A DNA stretch of 64,000 nt from Devosia sp. (GTDB taxonomy: Bacteria > Pseudomonadota > Alphaproteobacteria > Rhizobiales > Devosiaceae), in assembly GCF_024707125.1 (NCBI RefSeq), contig NZ_JANQAH010000003.1, positions 1-64,000 on the forward strand, given 5' to 3'. The position numbers and the translations under genes are program-made. Under the pieces are notes generated by a model. That model was not told the origin of the DNA. It saw only the letters and a program-made list of their open reading frames with translations, and did no database searches. Of this stretch, positions 19,378 through 29,331 are shown piece by piece. The first letter of the stretch is position 1; every line of letters starts with the position of its first letter.

Positions 19378-21306
19378 CTATTCCGGCGCCTTACGCACCC
19401 AAACCTGCATGTCTCCAGCAGCCCGGTTCGCCCAGGCGTAATATGGCACTGCGGTAAGTGTCGCCGCTTTCGTAGCCGCCGGCCGAGATTGGTAGAGCTT
19501 ACCGCCCCAAGCCTCCATGTCATCGGCATAACCGCTGAGCCGCAGGCCTACAATACCTGGAGCTCCGTCGAGGGCGACCCGCTCGGCACCTTTCGTCGTT
19601 GCGATTGATAAGCTGGCAATGGGCCTCTCATTGTCGCCCCCTTCAAGGCAATAGAGGAGCGGCCCTCGGCGCAGAGCAACGCGACCGGCGTCGTCGCCAA
19701 CGAAGGGATGGGCATGGATCGTCTCGACATCCATCGCCAGATCTAGGCGCACCTCATCCCCACGAGTCCAATCGCGGTGAAGCGCCAGATAGCCGTCGTT
19801 CATTGCGACGACTTCGGGTTCACCATTGATGGAGAGCGTGTAGCTAGACGACCAGCCAGGGACGCGGAGATAGAGCGTGAAGCTATCGGTCCCGCGCTCT
19901 GGGTTAACCTGCAGCAGAATGCTGCCGCTCCAGGGATACTCGGTGGTTTGAACGATTTCGACCTTGCGCCCACCGACATCGAGATTGGCGGTGCTATCGC
20001 AATAGAGGTGCACCGCGAGGGAATTGCTCCCTTCGCCATACATATAGCTCCCAACAGACGCGGTGAGACGAGCGATATTTGGCGCACAGCAAGGGCAACG
20101 GTGCCATTCCCAACGGTGATGGTCCCCCCGGCTGGCCAGTGGATTCTCGTAAAAGAACCGGGATCCATCGAGAGATAGTCCAGATGAGGCGCCATTGTAG
20201 AGAGCCTGTTCCATTATGTCCGCATAGACACGGTTCGGACCGAGTCCAAGCATCCTGCTTGACCAGAAAACGAGGCCAACGGCAGCGCAGGTCTCCGCGT
20301 AGGCGGTCAGGTTGGGAAGGTCATAATCAAACGTGAACCCCTCGTTTGTCCTAGATGGACCAATACCTCCGGTGACATACATTTTTCGCGTCGTGAGATC
20401 CGCCCATAGCCCTTCAAGGGCCGTTTCCAAGGCGGCGTCATGGAATTCGGTCGCTATGTCGGACATACCTGCATAGAGATACATCGCCCTTACCGCGTGA
20501 CCGACCACCTTCCGCTGGTCCCGGACAGGTTCGGCCGACTGGCTGAACTCATGAGTCTTGAAGTGATACTCGGCGGGGTCCCGCCCGTGTTGAAGCGCCT
20601 CCAGATCGAAGAAATGTGGTTGCTGCCCACGCTCGTCGATGAAGAACTTGGCGAGTTCAAGATAGTCAGTACGGCCAGTAACCCGCGCGAGTTTGACGAG
20701 CGCGAGCTCAATCTCTTCGTGCCCGTCATATCCCCGTATCTGACCGGCATCAGGGCCGAAAACACTGGCGATATAGTCGGCGTACCGGCACATGATGTCG
20801 AGGAACTTGCGCTTGCCTGTTGCCTGGAAATAGGCAACGGCCCCCTCGATCATATGTCCAGCATTGTAGAGCTCGTGGGTATCGCGCAGGTTTGTCCAAC
20901 GAAGGCCCGGCTCAATACGTTGAAACCAGCTGTTGAGATAACCATCCGGCTGCTGGAGCCTCTCATAGATGTCGACGATGGCGTCGACCTTCGCCTCGAG
21001 GGTGGAATCCGGCTTTCGGAAGAGGGTGTATGAGGCCAATTCGATAATCTTGCCAAAATCGGAATCCCAGAACATCTGGGATGTCATCAGCCCGCCGTCG
21101 TAGGAAACCACTTTTCCAGGTGCTGTGCGGTCAGGATCAATCTGGTCAAACATGCCGGCCGCAACACAGCGGTCGTAAAGAATATGGACTGTGCGGTCGG
21201 CGACAACGTCGGCGCGCTGCCCCCAGAATCCTCGCAGTTCAACTTGAGGGACTGCTGGCGGCCGAAAACGGCGGGTGACGGGAGAAGTCGTGTCGGTATC
21301 GATCAT
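19378..21306 (-). CDS. GH127 beta-L-arabinofuranosidase
   Basis: 642 residues of glycoside hydrolase family 127 over its full length. Visible marks: a catalytic-domain start WGQRADVVADRTV, TSQMFWDSDFGK, THELYNAGHMIEGAVAYF, YVTGGIGPSRTNEGF with the conserved Glu, and the zinc-binding Cys pair in HRCPCCAPNIAR. In characterised members a Cys bound to zinc acts as nucleophile. No signal peptide is present, so cleavage is in the cytoplasm after import. The expected substrate is a beta-L-arabinofuranoside such as those on plant hydroxyproline-rich glycoproteins. It follows the importer genes by 10 bases in one operon (binding protein, permeases, hydrolase) and is intact. Confidence 0.92.
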   Translation of the reverse strand: MIDTDTTSPVTRRFRPPAVPQVELRGFWGQRADVVADRTVHILYDRCVAAGMFDQIDPDRTAPGKVVSYDGGLMTSQMFWDSDFGKIIELASYTLFRKPDSTLEAKVDAIVDIYERLQQPDGYLNSWFQRIEPGLRWTNLRDTHELYNAGHMIEGAVAYFQATGKRKFLDIMCRYADYIASVFGPDAGQIRGYDGHEEIELALVKLARVTGRTDYLELAKFFIDERGQQPHFFDLEALQHGRDPAEYHFKTHEFSQSAEPVRDQRKVVGHAVRAMYLYAGMSDIATEFHDAALETALEGLWADLTTRKMYVTGGIGPSRTNEGFTFDYDLPNLTAYAETCAAVGLVFWSSRMLGLGPNRVYADIMEQALYNGASSGLSLDGSRFFYENPLASRGDHHRWEWHRCPCCAPNIARLTASVGSYMYGEGSNSLAVHLYCDSTANLDVGGRKVEIVQTTEYPWSGSILLQVNPERGTDSFTLYLRVPGWSSSYTLSINGEPEVVAMNDGYLALHRDWTRGDEVRLDLAMDVETIHAHPFVGDDAGRVALRRGPLLYCLEGGDNERPIASLSIATTKGAERVALDGAPGIVGLRLSGYADDMEAWGGKLYQSRPAATKAATLTAVPYYAWANRAAGDMQVWVRKAPE

Positions 21307-21315
21307 ATTGAAGTC

Positions 21316-22158
21316 CTATTTGACCGCGCCAGCTGTCAGGCCGCGGACGTAGTAGCGCTGAAGCGACAGGAAGATGACGAGACAGGGCAGCATCATCACT
21401 GTGACACCCGCCTGTAGTGCACCCCAGTCAACGGCGCCCATTCGGCCGGCCCGAACTGCGGACATCATGACAGGTAGTGTGTAGTTCTTGTCTTCTGTCA
21501 GCAGGATGAGCGCTGCGAGAAACTCATTCCATGAATTAAGGAACGCGAAGATGGCCACGGTGACCACTCCCGGCAAAACCAGCGGCAACATGATCCGCCG
21601 CAGGATCAACCAAGTGTCCGCTCCGTCGATACGCGCCGCCTCCTCGATCTCTGTGGGGACAGCGTCGAAAGCATTCCTCATCATGAAGACGGAAAACGGG
21701 AGCTGTAGGGTGGTGTAAACCAGGATCAGTCCCAAATGAGTGTTCTGGAGCCCGAGACGCGAGAGCATGACAAACAGGGGTGTCAGGATTGACTGAAACG
21801 GGATCATGATCGTCGTCATAATGGCCACAAAGATCAGGTTTTTCGCAGGGAAGCGAAACCGCGAGAAGCCATACCCAGCGAGCAGGCTAATCACCACGGT
21901 GAGCGCAACGGTGCCAAGCGAGACAACTAGGCTGTTGGTTGAATAACGCAGGATTCCCGACCCGAACGCTTCCAGCGCCGCGTAGTTTTCGGTGCTCGGC
22001 GCACCTTGAGGCCACGGTGGTATTGGAGGGCGACCGGCATCAGATCCATTTCTGAACGAACTCAACCCGGCCCATGCCAGGGGGAGCAACAAAGAGGGCA
22101 GACAAAATCAACCCAAAGCCGTGAAAGGTCACGGTGCGCAAATTCGGTGTTTTTGCCA

Positions 22159-22159
<1 letters not shown>
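21316..22159 (-). pseudogene. CUT1 sugar ABC permease (MalG-like) with +1 frameshift
   Basis: From LAWAGLSSFRNG onward the frame is a complete MalG-type permease with the EAA loop TEIEEAARIDGADTWLILRR and the ending YYVRGLTAGAVK. The N-terminus (MAKTPNLRTVTFHGFGLIL) is in another frame. The two join when one C is removed from a minus-strand C5 run (G5 at 22080-22084). The ATG at 22157-22159 overlaps the upstream stop as TAATG and follows AAGGAGG. It pairs with the permease gene before it and sits 10 bases ahead of GH127. Loss of the first helix would inactivate it if the shift is real. Confidence 0.85.
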
Positions 22160-23046
<887 letters not shown>

Positions 23047-23115
23047 GTCCGATTTAAGAGGAGAATTTGCGGCGGCACCTGGGAGATGGGGAGGATGGCG
23101 CCGCCGCTGCGCCCT

Positions 23116-24361
23116 TTAGTTGGCGCTGTCTACGATGGCCTGCATGTCTTCCTGCGCTGCCGCGATTGCAGCGTCGAGGTCGTCACCGAACATGCCGTCA
23201 GCCATGAACTGGGCGTATGGGCCATTGGGATCGTTGAAGAGCTCATTGAAAACCGTGGAATACGGAGTGCGTCCAATGGCGACTGCCTTCGCTGCCTCGG
23301 CATAGCGGGCATCTAAGCCAGCCAAAGCTTCGTCAGCGATATCGGTTCGTACTGGAAGGCTGCCCAACTTTGCGGCCTCGGCTTGGCGCTCAGCTGTGTA
23401 AGCGAATTCGAGGAACTTCTGCACAACGGCTATCTTGTCTGGGGCAGTGCCTTTGGTGACGACAAGATTTTCACCACCCAGGAATGACGACGCAGCGGTG
23501 CCTTCTTCGTTCGGGATCAGTGTCACGCCATAGTTCAGGTCGGCATTGCCGGCAAATACGCCGATCGCGAATGCGCCGAGTGCCTGAATGCCGATGTTAC
23601 CGTTCTGGAAGGCAAGGAAATTACTGCCAGGATCCGATGCGGCGCCCTCTGGAAGAAGCCCCTTCTCCACCATACCCTCGGTGTAGCTCCATCGCGCTGC
23701 GTAGCTGCGGGCTGTCCAGCATGACGGACTTCCCGTCGGCGCTCATGATCTCGCCGCCACCCGCCCAGACGAAAGGCGTGAAAGTGAAGATGCCGCAGCC
23801 GCCACATGAGCCAGAGAAATAGTACCCGTATGTGTCGTTGGCGGGATCGTTGATCGCCTCAGCGAAGGACTCGATCTCGGCCCAAGTCTTTGGCGGGGTC
23901 TCGGGGTCAAGACCGGCTTCGGCGAACAGGTCTTTGTTCCAGAGGAGGATCGAGGCATCCGCCGCAAAAGGAAGGCCGTAGATCTTGTCTTGATAGGTAC
24001 CAACACTGACATGTGCCGGCGACAAGGCATCGAAATATGTTAGCGATTTCGCCCAAGCGGTCATGTCTTCCAGTTGTCCCTTTTCCGCAAGAGACGGTGT
24101 GAAGATCAGATCGAGGGACAGCGCGTCGGGTGCGCTGCCACCTGCAAGTGCGGTCGCATACTTTTGCAGCAGCTGGGCCGCCGGAATAATTTCCAAGGTG
24201 ACCTTGTCTTCACCTTGAGCATTAAACGCCTCGACCAAAGGCGGCATGAACGCTGCGCCATCGGCTCGGATCCATAGGGTGATCTCGGCCGCAAAACTGG
24301 TGCTTGCCGCCAGCAATGAGACAGCAGCAATCGCGCTGCCGCGAAGCAGGTTTCTGAACAT
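23116..24361 (-). pseudogene. Sugar-binding protein of cluster B, one frameshift
   Basis: The ATG at 24361 follows GGGAGG and opens a Sec signal peptide (MFRNLLRGSAIAAVSLLAAS, cut near SFA-AE). A family-1 solute-binding protein follows: ITLWIRADGAAFMPPLVEAF, GLPFAADASILLWNKDLF and SPQLRSAMEL. After a shift near 23684 the second frame continues MVEKGLLPEGAA through GGENLVVTKG to DMQAIVDSAN. About 415 residues in total, normal size. It is the first gene of the cluster B operon, directly behind the palindromes at 24431-24503. The ligand is probably an L-arabinofuranose oligomer, judged only from the linked GH127. Confidence 0.85.
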
Positions 24362-24373
24362 ATTTCCTCCCAA

Positions 24374-24847
24374 TCAGCTTTATGTCGGGACCACCTAGCC
24401 AACACGCCGACCCCAGACACCTCACATTGGTAAAGCGCTTGCGCACTTGATGTCAATATCTTCTTTTAGAGCGCGGATGATAGCTTGCGCAATCGCTTGC
24501 GCATTTTGAGATTAGAACCGTTCATTTTGCCTTCTGCCAAGTGCGGAAAACCTGGTTCCGAAGCTCAGAGGCCGTCGAACGAAATGCGGGAAAAACGGGA
24601 AGCCGATGGCCAAGTCGCCTCCGCCGCCGCGAGAAACTCGGCCCAAAGCATCACTTGCGAAAGCACGAGCGAGGCTGAGAAGTCGTCACGAGGAGGAGGA
24701 AAGAGAATGTATGCCCTAAATTTTCGGGTTTTGTTCGGGGTCGAAGGTCCGCTGTTGGGCGATAACACTTAAGCCGCGAACGTCGGAAATGGGGTCGGTA
24801 GCAGATCAAGCAATCCGTTAGTTCGACTTGAGTGCGAATGTTATACT
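24374..24847. promoter_or_regulatory. Promoter region of cluster B with LacI-type operators
   Basis: AAAGCGCTTGCGCA at 24432-24445 and TGCGCAA-TCGC-TTGCGCA (perfect 7-bp arms) at 24486-24503 lie 70-140 bases before the binding-protein start. They share the CGCTTGCGCA core, as expected for paired LacI-family operators. Bases 24504-24847 hold no supported gene; a copy of the dispersed GGGGTCGG motif is at 24781-24803. Confidence 0.65.
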
Positions 24848-25057
24848 ATGTGGACTATGACCGCTGACGACGCCACAAACCTTGTATTTGAAGCACGTCT
24901 GCTCCTGCGAGGTTGGGATGGACCAAATCTTAGCAACCGGGCCACGGCAGAACTTCGCGCTGCGATAGATCGTCTGGATGCCGTAGAGTCACTTCATCCA
25001 CAGCTGCAGGCCGAGATTGACCTGATCCGAGCGATATATCGCCACCGAAATCCGTAG
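24848..25057 (+). CDS. Small hypothetical protein
   Basis: 69 residues, mainly helical by composition (DDATNLVFEARLLLRGWDGP, then LRAAIDRLDAVE), without recognised motifs. It ends 7 bases before the EamA gene on the same strand, so it could be translated from the same message. A second ATG at 24857 is possible. No strong ribosome site is seen. It is reported because of position and coding look; it may not be real. Confidence 0.4.
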   Translation: MWTMTADDATNLVFEARLLLRGWDGPNLSNRATAELRAAIDRLDAVESLHPQLQAEIDLIRAIYRHRNP

Positions 25058-25064
25058 AGACCCC

Positions 25065-26129
25065 ATGGCATCCAAATCCTATCTCTGGCCGGGCGTTCCC
25101 CTTGCCCTCGGATCCGCAATCCTGTTCGGCGCTTCCGCACCGCTGTCCAAGCTCCTGATCGGGTCCGTCGATCCATGGCTCCTGGCCGGCATCCTCTATC
25201 TCGGTGCCGGCATCGGGCTGGCGATCGTGCACATTGGTCGCCCTCTGATTGGACTCCCATCACCCGAGGCGTCACTCCAACGCGGCGACCTGCCATGGCT
25301 CGCTGCGGTGATCCTCTTCGGCGGCATGCTGGGTCCGCTGTTCCTCATGCTGGGCCTGTCGCAGACCAGTGCCTCGTCCGGGTCGCTCCTGCTCAACCTC
25401 GAGGGCCTGGCCACGATGGCCATCGCTTGGATCGTGTTCCGCGAAAACGTGGACCGGCAGCTCATCCTCGGCGCCGGCGCGATTCTAGCGGGCGCAGTAC
25501 TCCTATCGTGGACCGGGACGGGCCTCAGCCTCGATACCGGCAGCCTCTTCATCGCCGCAGCTTGTCTGTGCTGGGGCATCGACAACAATCTAACGCGCAA
25601 GCTGTCGTCGGCCGATCCGGTCCAGATCGCTATGATCAAGGGACTGGTGGCAGGTTCGACGAACCTGGTGCTGGCACTTTCACTGGGGGCCAGCCTTCCA
25701 GGAGTCGGCCTCATCGGCGCCGGCGCGGTCGTCGGCTTCCTCGGTGTCGGGGTCAGCCTCGTCATGTTCATGCTGGGGCTGAGGCACCTGGGTACTGCAC
25801 GCACCGGTGCCTACTTCTCGCTGGCGCCCTTCGTCGGAGCGGTGCTCGCCATCGCCATCTTCCGTGACGGGATCACCTGGCAGCTCGTCGGCGCGGGGAT
25901 ACTGATGGCCATCGGGCTATACCTGCACCTTGCCGAACGGCACGACCATGAGCATGACCATGAAGCGCTCGAGCACGATCATGCCCATACCCATGACCAG
26001 CACCACCAGCACGCCCACGACGGCGCGGTAACGGAACCGCACTCCCACTGGCACCGCCACGAACCGATGCGGCATAAGCACCCGCACTATCCCGATCTCC
26101 ACCACCGCCACGGGCATAGCCACGGCTAG
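25065..26129 (+). CDS. EamA-family exporter with histidine-rich C-terminal tail
   Basis: 354 residues. Residues 1-285 form ten helices in two EamA repeats (FGASAPLSKLLIGSVDPWL in the first, the Glu-bearing LLNLEGLATMAIAWIVFREN loop, ACLCWGIDNNLTRKL in the second). From about 287 to the end is a tail in which His and Asp dominate (HDHEHDHEALEHDHAHTHD and more). EamA proteins export metabolites or drugs. A His-rich tail of this sort is typical of nickel, cobalt or zinc transporters and suggests that this one senses or moves divalent metal. Its stop overlaps the GTG start of the NicO gene, so the two are coupled. No regulator gene is adjacent. Confidence 0.85.
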   Translation: MASKSYLWPGVPLALGSAILFGASAPLSKLLIGSVDPWLLAGILYLGAGIGLAIVHIGRPLIGLPSPEASLQRGDLPWLAAVILFGGMLGPLFLMLGLSQTSASSGSLLLNLEGLATMAIAWIVFRENVDRQLILGAGAILAGAVLLSWTGTGLSLDTGSLFIAAACLCWGIDNNLTRKLSSADPVQIAMIKGLVAGSTNLVLALSLGASLPGVGLIGAGAVVGFLGVGVSLVMFMLGLRHLGTARTGAYFSLAPFVGAVLAIAIFRDGITWQLVGAGILMAIGLYLHLAERHDHEHDHEALEHDHAHTHDQHHQHAHDGAVTEPHSHWHRHEPMRHKHPHYPDLHHRHGHSHG

Positions 26130-26839
26130 TGTTCGAGTTCCTCGTCGGCCTGCAGCGCGGCATACACGGCACCCTCTCTGGTGACGTCGCGGCATTCGCG
26201 GCCACGGGCGACTGGCTGGCGCTCCTGGCCGTGCTGCCGCTGGGAATGCTGTTCGGCTCCATCCATGCCCTCACGCCGGGGCACAGCAAGGCTGTCCTTG
26301 CCGCCTATGTCGTCGGGTCCGGCATGTCGCCCTGGAATGCGCTGGGAACAGCGTTTGCTTTGTCCGTCACACATATCGGGTCGGCGGTAGTGTTGGCGCT
26401 GGTCGGTACCGCACTGGTCACCCGAACCATCGTTGGAGCCGGCCAGGCACCGGTGCTCGAACTGACCAGCCGGTTGCTCCTGGTCGCGATCGGTGTCTGG
26501 CTGGTCGTTGCAGCATTCCGGCATCGTCCCCATCACCATGGCGAGGGCGCCGCCGTGGGGTTCTTCGCTGGCCTGGCGCCATGCCCGCTGACCCTTTTTA
26601 TCATGGTCTACGCTGTATCGCAGGGAGTGCCGGAAGCGGGCCTGGTCTTTGCCGTCGCCATGCTCGTCGGAGTTGGCTCGATCCTGGTCGCCGTGGCACT
26701 GGTTAGCGTATTCGCGAGCAGGGCCATCCTGGCGCTGCTGGACAGGCACGGGCAATCCGTGGACCGCTTCGCCCGATGGTGTAACGTCCTCGCCGGACTG
26801 GCGCTGATCGGTTTCGCGTCGGCCGAGTTGCTCGGCTAA
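26129..26839 (+). CDS. NicO/RcnA-type nickel-cobalt transporter
   Basis: 236 residues, six helices. The family motif HALTPGHSKAV is at about 49-59 and a second conserved block (GFFAGLAPCPLTLFIM) lies in the C-terminal half, separated by a short His run (HRPHHHGEG). These features match the NicO family of Ni2+/Co2+ permeases, which includes the RcnA efflux protein. The start is GTG at 26129, inside the upstream EamA stop (TAGTG), giving a one-base overlap and translational coupling. The partner carries the long His tail that RcnA-type proteins normally have themselves, so the two may act as one export system. It is convergent with chrA by a 4-base overlap. Confidence 0.85.
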   Translation: MFEFLVGLQRGIHGTLSGDVAAFAATGDWLALLAVLPLGMLFGSIHALTPGHSKAVLAAYVVGSGMSPWNALGTAFALSVTHIGSAVVLALVGTALVTRTIVGAGQAPVLELTSRLLLVAIGVWLVVAAFRHRPHHHGEGAAVGFFAGLAPCPLTLFIMVYAVSQGVPEAGLVFAVAMLVGVGSILVAVALVSVFASRAILALLDRHGQSVDRFARWCNVLAGLALIGFASAELLG

Positions 26840-28239
26840 GCACCGGTAACCAGTGCCCACGCCATACCACCAACGGCGCATGCAAGCAGCACAGGGATCA
26901 TCTTTGCTTTTAAGCCGAAGATCGCAACGATCGCGGCTGCTGCCAACGCCGTAGCAGGCAGGTCAATCGTCGTCCATACCGGCACATCCACGTTGAAGCC
27001 GGCACCCTGCCACTGGACTACCTGCCGGAACAAGGTGTGCATCCCGAACCAGACAGCAAGATTGGCAATGACACCGACCACTGCCGCGGTAATCGCCGAC
27101 AGCGCCCCGGTGAGCGCCTTGTTGTCTCGCAGCACTTCAATGAATGGGGCGCCGAGGAATATCCAGAGGAAGCAGGGGACGAAGGTCACCCAGGTGGTGA
27201 GCACCGCCGCCAGCGTTGCGGCAAGCATGGGGTGCAACGTACCCGGATCTCTGAAGGCCCCCATGAAGCCAACGAACTGCACCACCTGGATCAGAGGCCC
27301 GGGTGTCGTCTCGGCCATACCGAGTCCGTCCAGCATTTCTCCGGGCTGCAGCCACCCGTAGTTCTGTACCGCCTCCTGAGCCACATAGGCCAGGACGGCG
27401 TAGGCACCGCCGAACGTCACCACCGCCATCTGGCTGAAGAAAACAGCGATTTTGGAAAAGACGTTGTCCGGCCCCAAGAATACCAGGACGGCGGCGACGG
27501 GCACCAGCCAAAGCGCCAGGAATACAGCTGATATCGACAATGACCAGCGTAGGTTCGGGCGCGCGTGGGCCGGAGTAGCTTCCCCAAGAACAGAGTCCGC
27601 ATCAGCCAGAACATTGCCTTTGGCAGCGCTGTGCCCGCCACCGACCCTGAAAAGCGGCGAACCGGATCTGCCGCCCAGGAAACCAACGAGGCCGGCTAGG
27701 ACAATAATGATGGGGAAAGGCACACGGAACAGGAAAATGGCGATGAAGGCCGCGATTGCGATGCCGACCGTCACCGGGTTCTTCAGCGCACGGCCACCAA
27801 TTCGCAACACCGCCTGGACCACGACTGCCAGAACAGCGGCCTTTAGCCCGAAGAAGAGACCTTCGATTGCTGTTACGTTTCCGAAGGCGACGTAAACGTA
27901 GCTCAGCGCCAGGATGGACAGAAAGCCTGGCAGCACGAAGATTGCGCCGGCTACCAAACCGCCCTTTGTCTTGTGAAGCAACCAGCCGATGTACACGGCG
28001 AGCTGCTGGGCTTCCGGTCCGGGGAGGAGCATGCAGTAGTTGAGGGCGTGGAGAAAACGGCTTTCGCCGATCCAGCGCTTCTCGTCCACTAAGATACGAT
28101 GCATAACGGCGATCTGGCCCGCCGGACCACCGAAGCTCAGCGCCGCCACCCGTATCCATACCTTGACGGCTTCGCCGAAGGGGATGCTGTCGCCGGGTTT
28201 GTAGGTATCGGGAGCCGGTTTTGCCTGGATGTCGTCCAT
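26836..28239 (-). CDS. chrA: Chromate transporter ChrA
   Basis: 467 residues with the two CHR domains of long-chain ChrA. The first begins WIRVAALSFGGPAGQIAVMH and contains FLHALNYCMLLPGPEAQQLA. The second contains VVTFGGAYAVLAYVAQEAV and GLGMAETTPGPLIQVVQFV. The protein expels chromate from the cytoplasm. The ATG at 28239 is chosen over an in-frame start at 28302 because GGCGAGGAGCTGACG precedes it and the upstream codons belong to chrB. It lies 2 bases after the chrB stop, one operon. It is intact, unlike chrB. Confidence 0.92.
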   Translation of the reverse strand: MDDIQAKPAPDTYKPGDSIPFGEAVKVWIRVAALSFGGPAGQIAVMHRILVDEKRWIGESRFLHALNYCMLLPGPEAQQLAVYIGWLLHKTKGGLVAGAIFVLPGFLSILALSYVYVAFGNVTAIEGLFFGLKAAVLAVVVQAVLRIGGRALKNPVTVGIAIAAFIAIFLFRVPFPIIIVLAGLVGFLGGRSGSPLFRVGGGHSAAKGNVLADADSVLGEATPAHARPNLRWSLSISAVFLALWLVPVAAVLVFLGPDNVFSKIAVFFSQMAVVTFGGAYAVLAYVAQEAVQNYGWLQPGEMLDGLGMAETTPGPLIQVVQFVGFMGAFRDPGTLHPMLAATLAAVLTTWVTFVPCFLWIFLGAPFIEVLRDNKALTGALSAITAAVVGVIANLAVWFGMHTLFRQVVQWQGAGFNVDVPVWTTIDLPATALAAAAIVAIFGLKAKMIPVLLACAVGGMAWALVTGA

Positions 28240-28241
28240 CG

Positions 28242-29061
28242 TCAGCTCCTCGCCTTGTTGGTGGGCCAGTTGTGCGTTTCCTCCGTGGCGTCCCGCGCCC
28301 ATCGGTACATAGCGTCGTAGATCGACATACCGGCGTCGAGCTGCTGCAGGTCGTCGGCGTGCATCCGGGAAAGACCGAGTGATAAAGCAAGCAGCCCCGC
28401 CGCTTCCGGTGCAAGGTCGAGCCGATCGGTGTCAGCAGCACGGACGATGGTCGCCAGCCGATCCAGCGGGCCGGAGGACAATCCGAATTCCTCTACCATC
28501 ACGTCGAAGGTGCATAGTTCGCCGCGATGGCTCCAGTGCACATCCTCCACGTCGAACGGGGTGGCGCCGAACCGATCGGGCGACGGCTTCGACTTCGCCG
28601 GGTGCGACAAACAGGAACACGGCCGAGGGATCAACGAACCGCCTGATGAGCCAGGGGCATGCCACCCGGTCGATCTTGGGTCGGGAGCGCGTTACCCAGA
28701 CTGTTTGGCCAGCAGCATTCCGTAAGGGAATAGATGATGCTGGCACCAGCGGCAGTCCGGCGTCACGCCAGGCCTCATATCCTCCATCAGCAACCTCCGC
28801 TTCGGCACCGTAATGCCGCAGCCAGGCCGCGGCGCCTTCAGATAGCTTCTTGCCGCGTTGGCACACCACGACTACCGGCCGTCCGGAGTATCTCGACGCC
28901 CAGACTTCAGCGCTGGCATGGTGCAGGCGTATTGATGCAGGAAGTATTCTGGCGTCGAGCTCGAAAGCCTCGTTCTCGCGGACATCGATGATGAGCGGAG
29001 CTTTGGAGGTGCCCACTAGGCGGGCGAGCTTGTCAGGTGAAATGGAGGTGTAGGAGGGCAT
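28242..29061 (-). pseudogene. chrB: Rhodanese-ChrB fusion, chromate-resistance regulator, one frameshift
   Basis: The N-terminal ~105 residues are a rhodanese domain (PLIIDVRENEAFELDARILP, active loop VVVCQRGKKLSEGAA with Cys). From about 118 it is the ChrB C-terminal domain (SRPKIDRVACPWLIRRFVDP, FLFVAPGEVEAVA, then after the shift DRFGATPFDVEDVHWSH to the end). The shift is one extra C near 28578-28580. ChrB proteins act in chromate-responsive regulation or resistance. The N-terminal rhodanese replaces the usual ChrB N-terminal domain. It is co-transcribed with chrA. Similarity is perfect on both sides, so a base-call error is plausible. Confidence 0.8.
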
Positions 29062-29331
29062 GATGCGTCCTTGGATGGTAATGGACGCGAATCTTCAGCT
29101 GCCGCCTCTTGGGGAGATCGCAGTCCCCATACATCGATATTCCACTTGGACGATGGCTCTGTCAATCAAGACAAAGACGTCTGCTTTCAGGTGAACGGTC
29201 GTTCGGCGCGAATGTCCGAGATGGGGTCGCAGTTAGCCGCTACCCCAACGCCGCCTCGGGGTGGAAAGCCGAAGGTCCGCTTTCCGGAACGAACTGCGGG
29301 AAGCGGACTTTGCTGCAGACAAGGAAAGTCG
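29062..29331. other. Intergenic, no gene supported
   Basis: No coding frame with motifs. It contains a copy of the dispersed motif (CCGAGATGGGGTCGCAG at 29215-29231) and an AGGTCCGC/GCGGACTT dyad near 29274-29308. Confidence 0.4.

Noticed and set aside
26126..26881. A 251-codon minus-strand frame opposite the NicO gene
   Set aside because: It has no motifs and mirrors the codon positions of the well-supported NicO gene.
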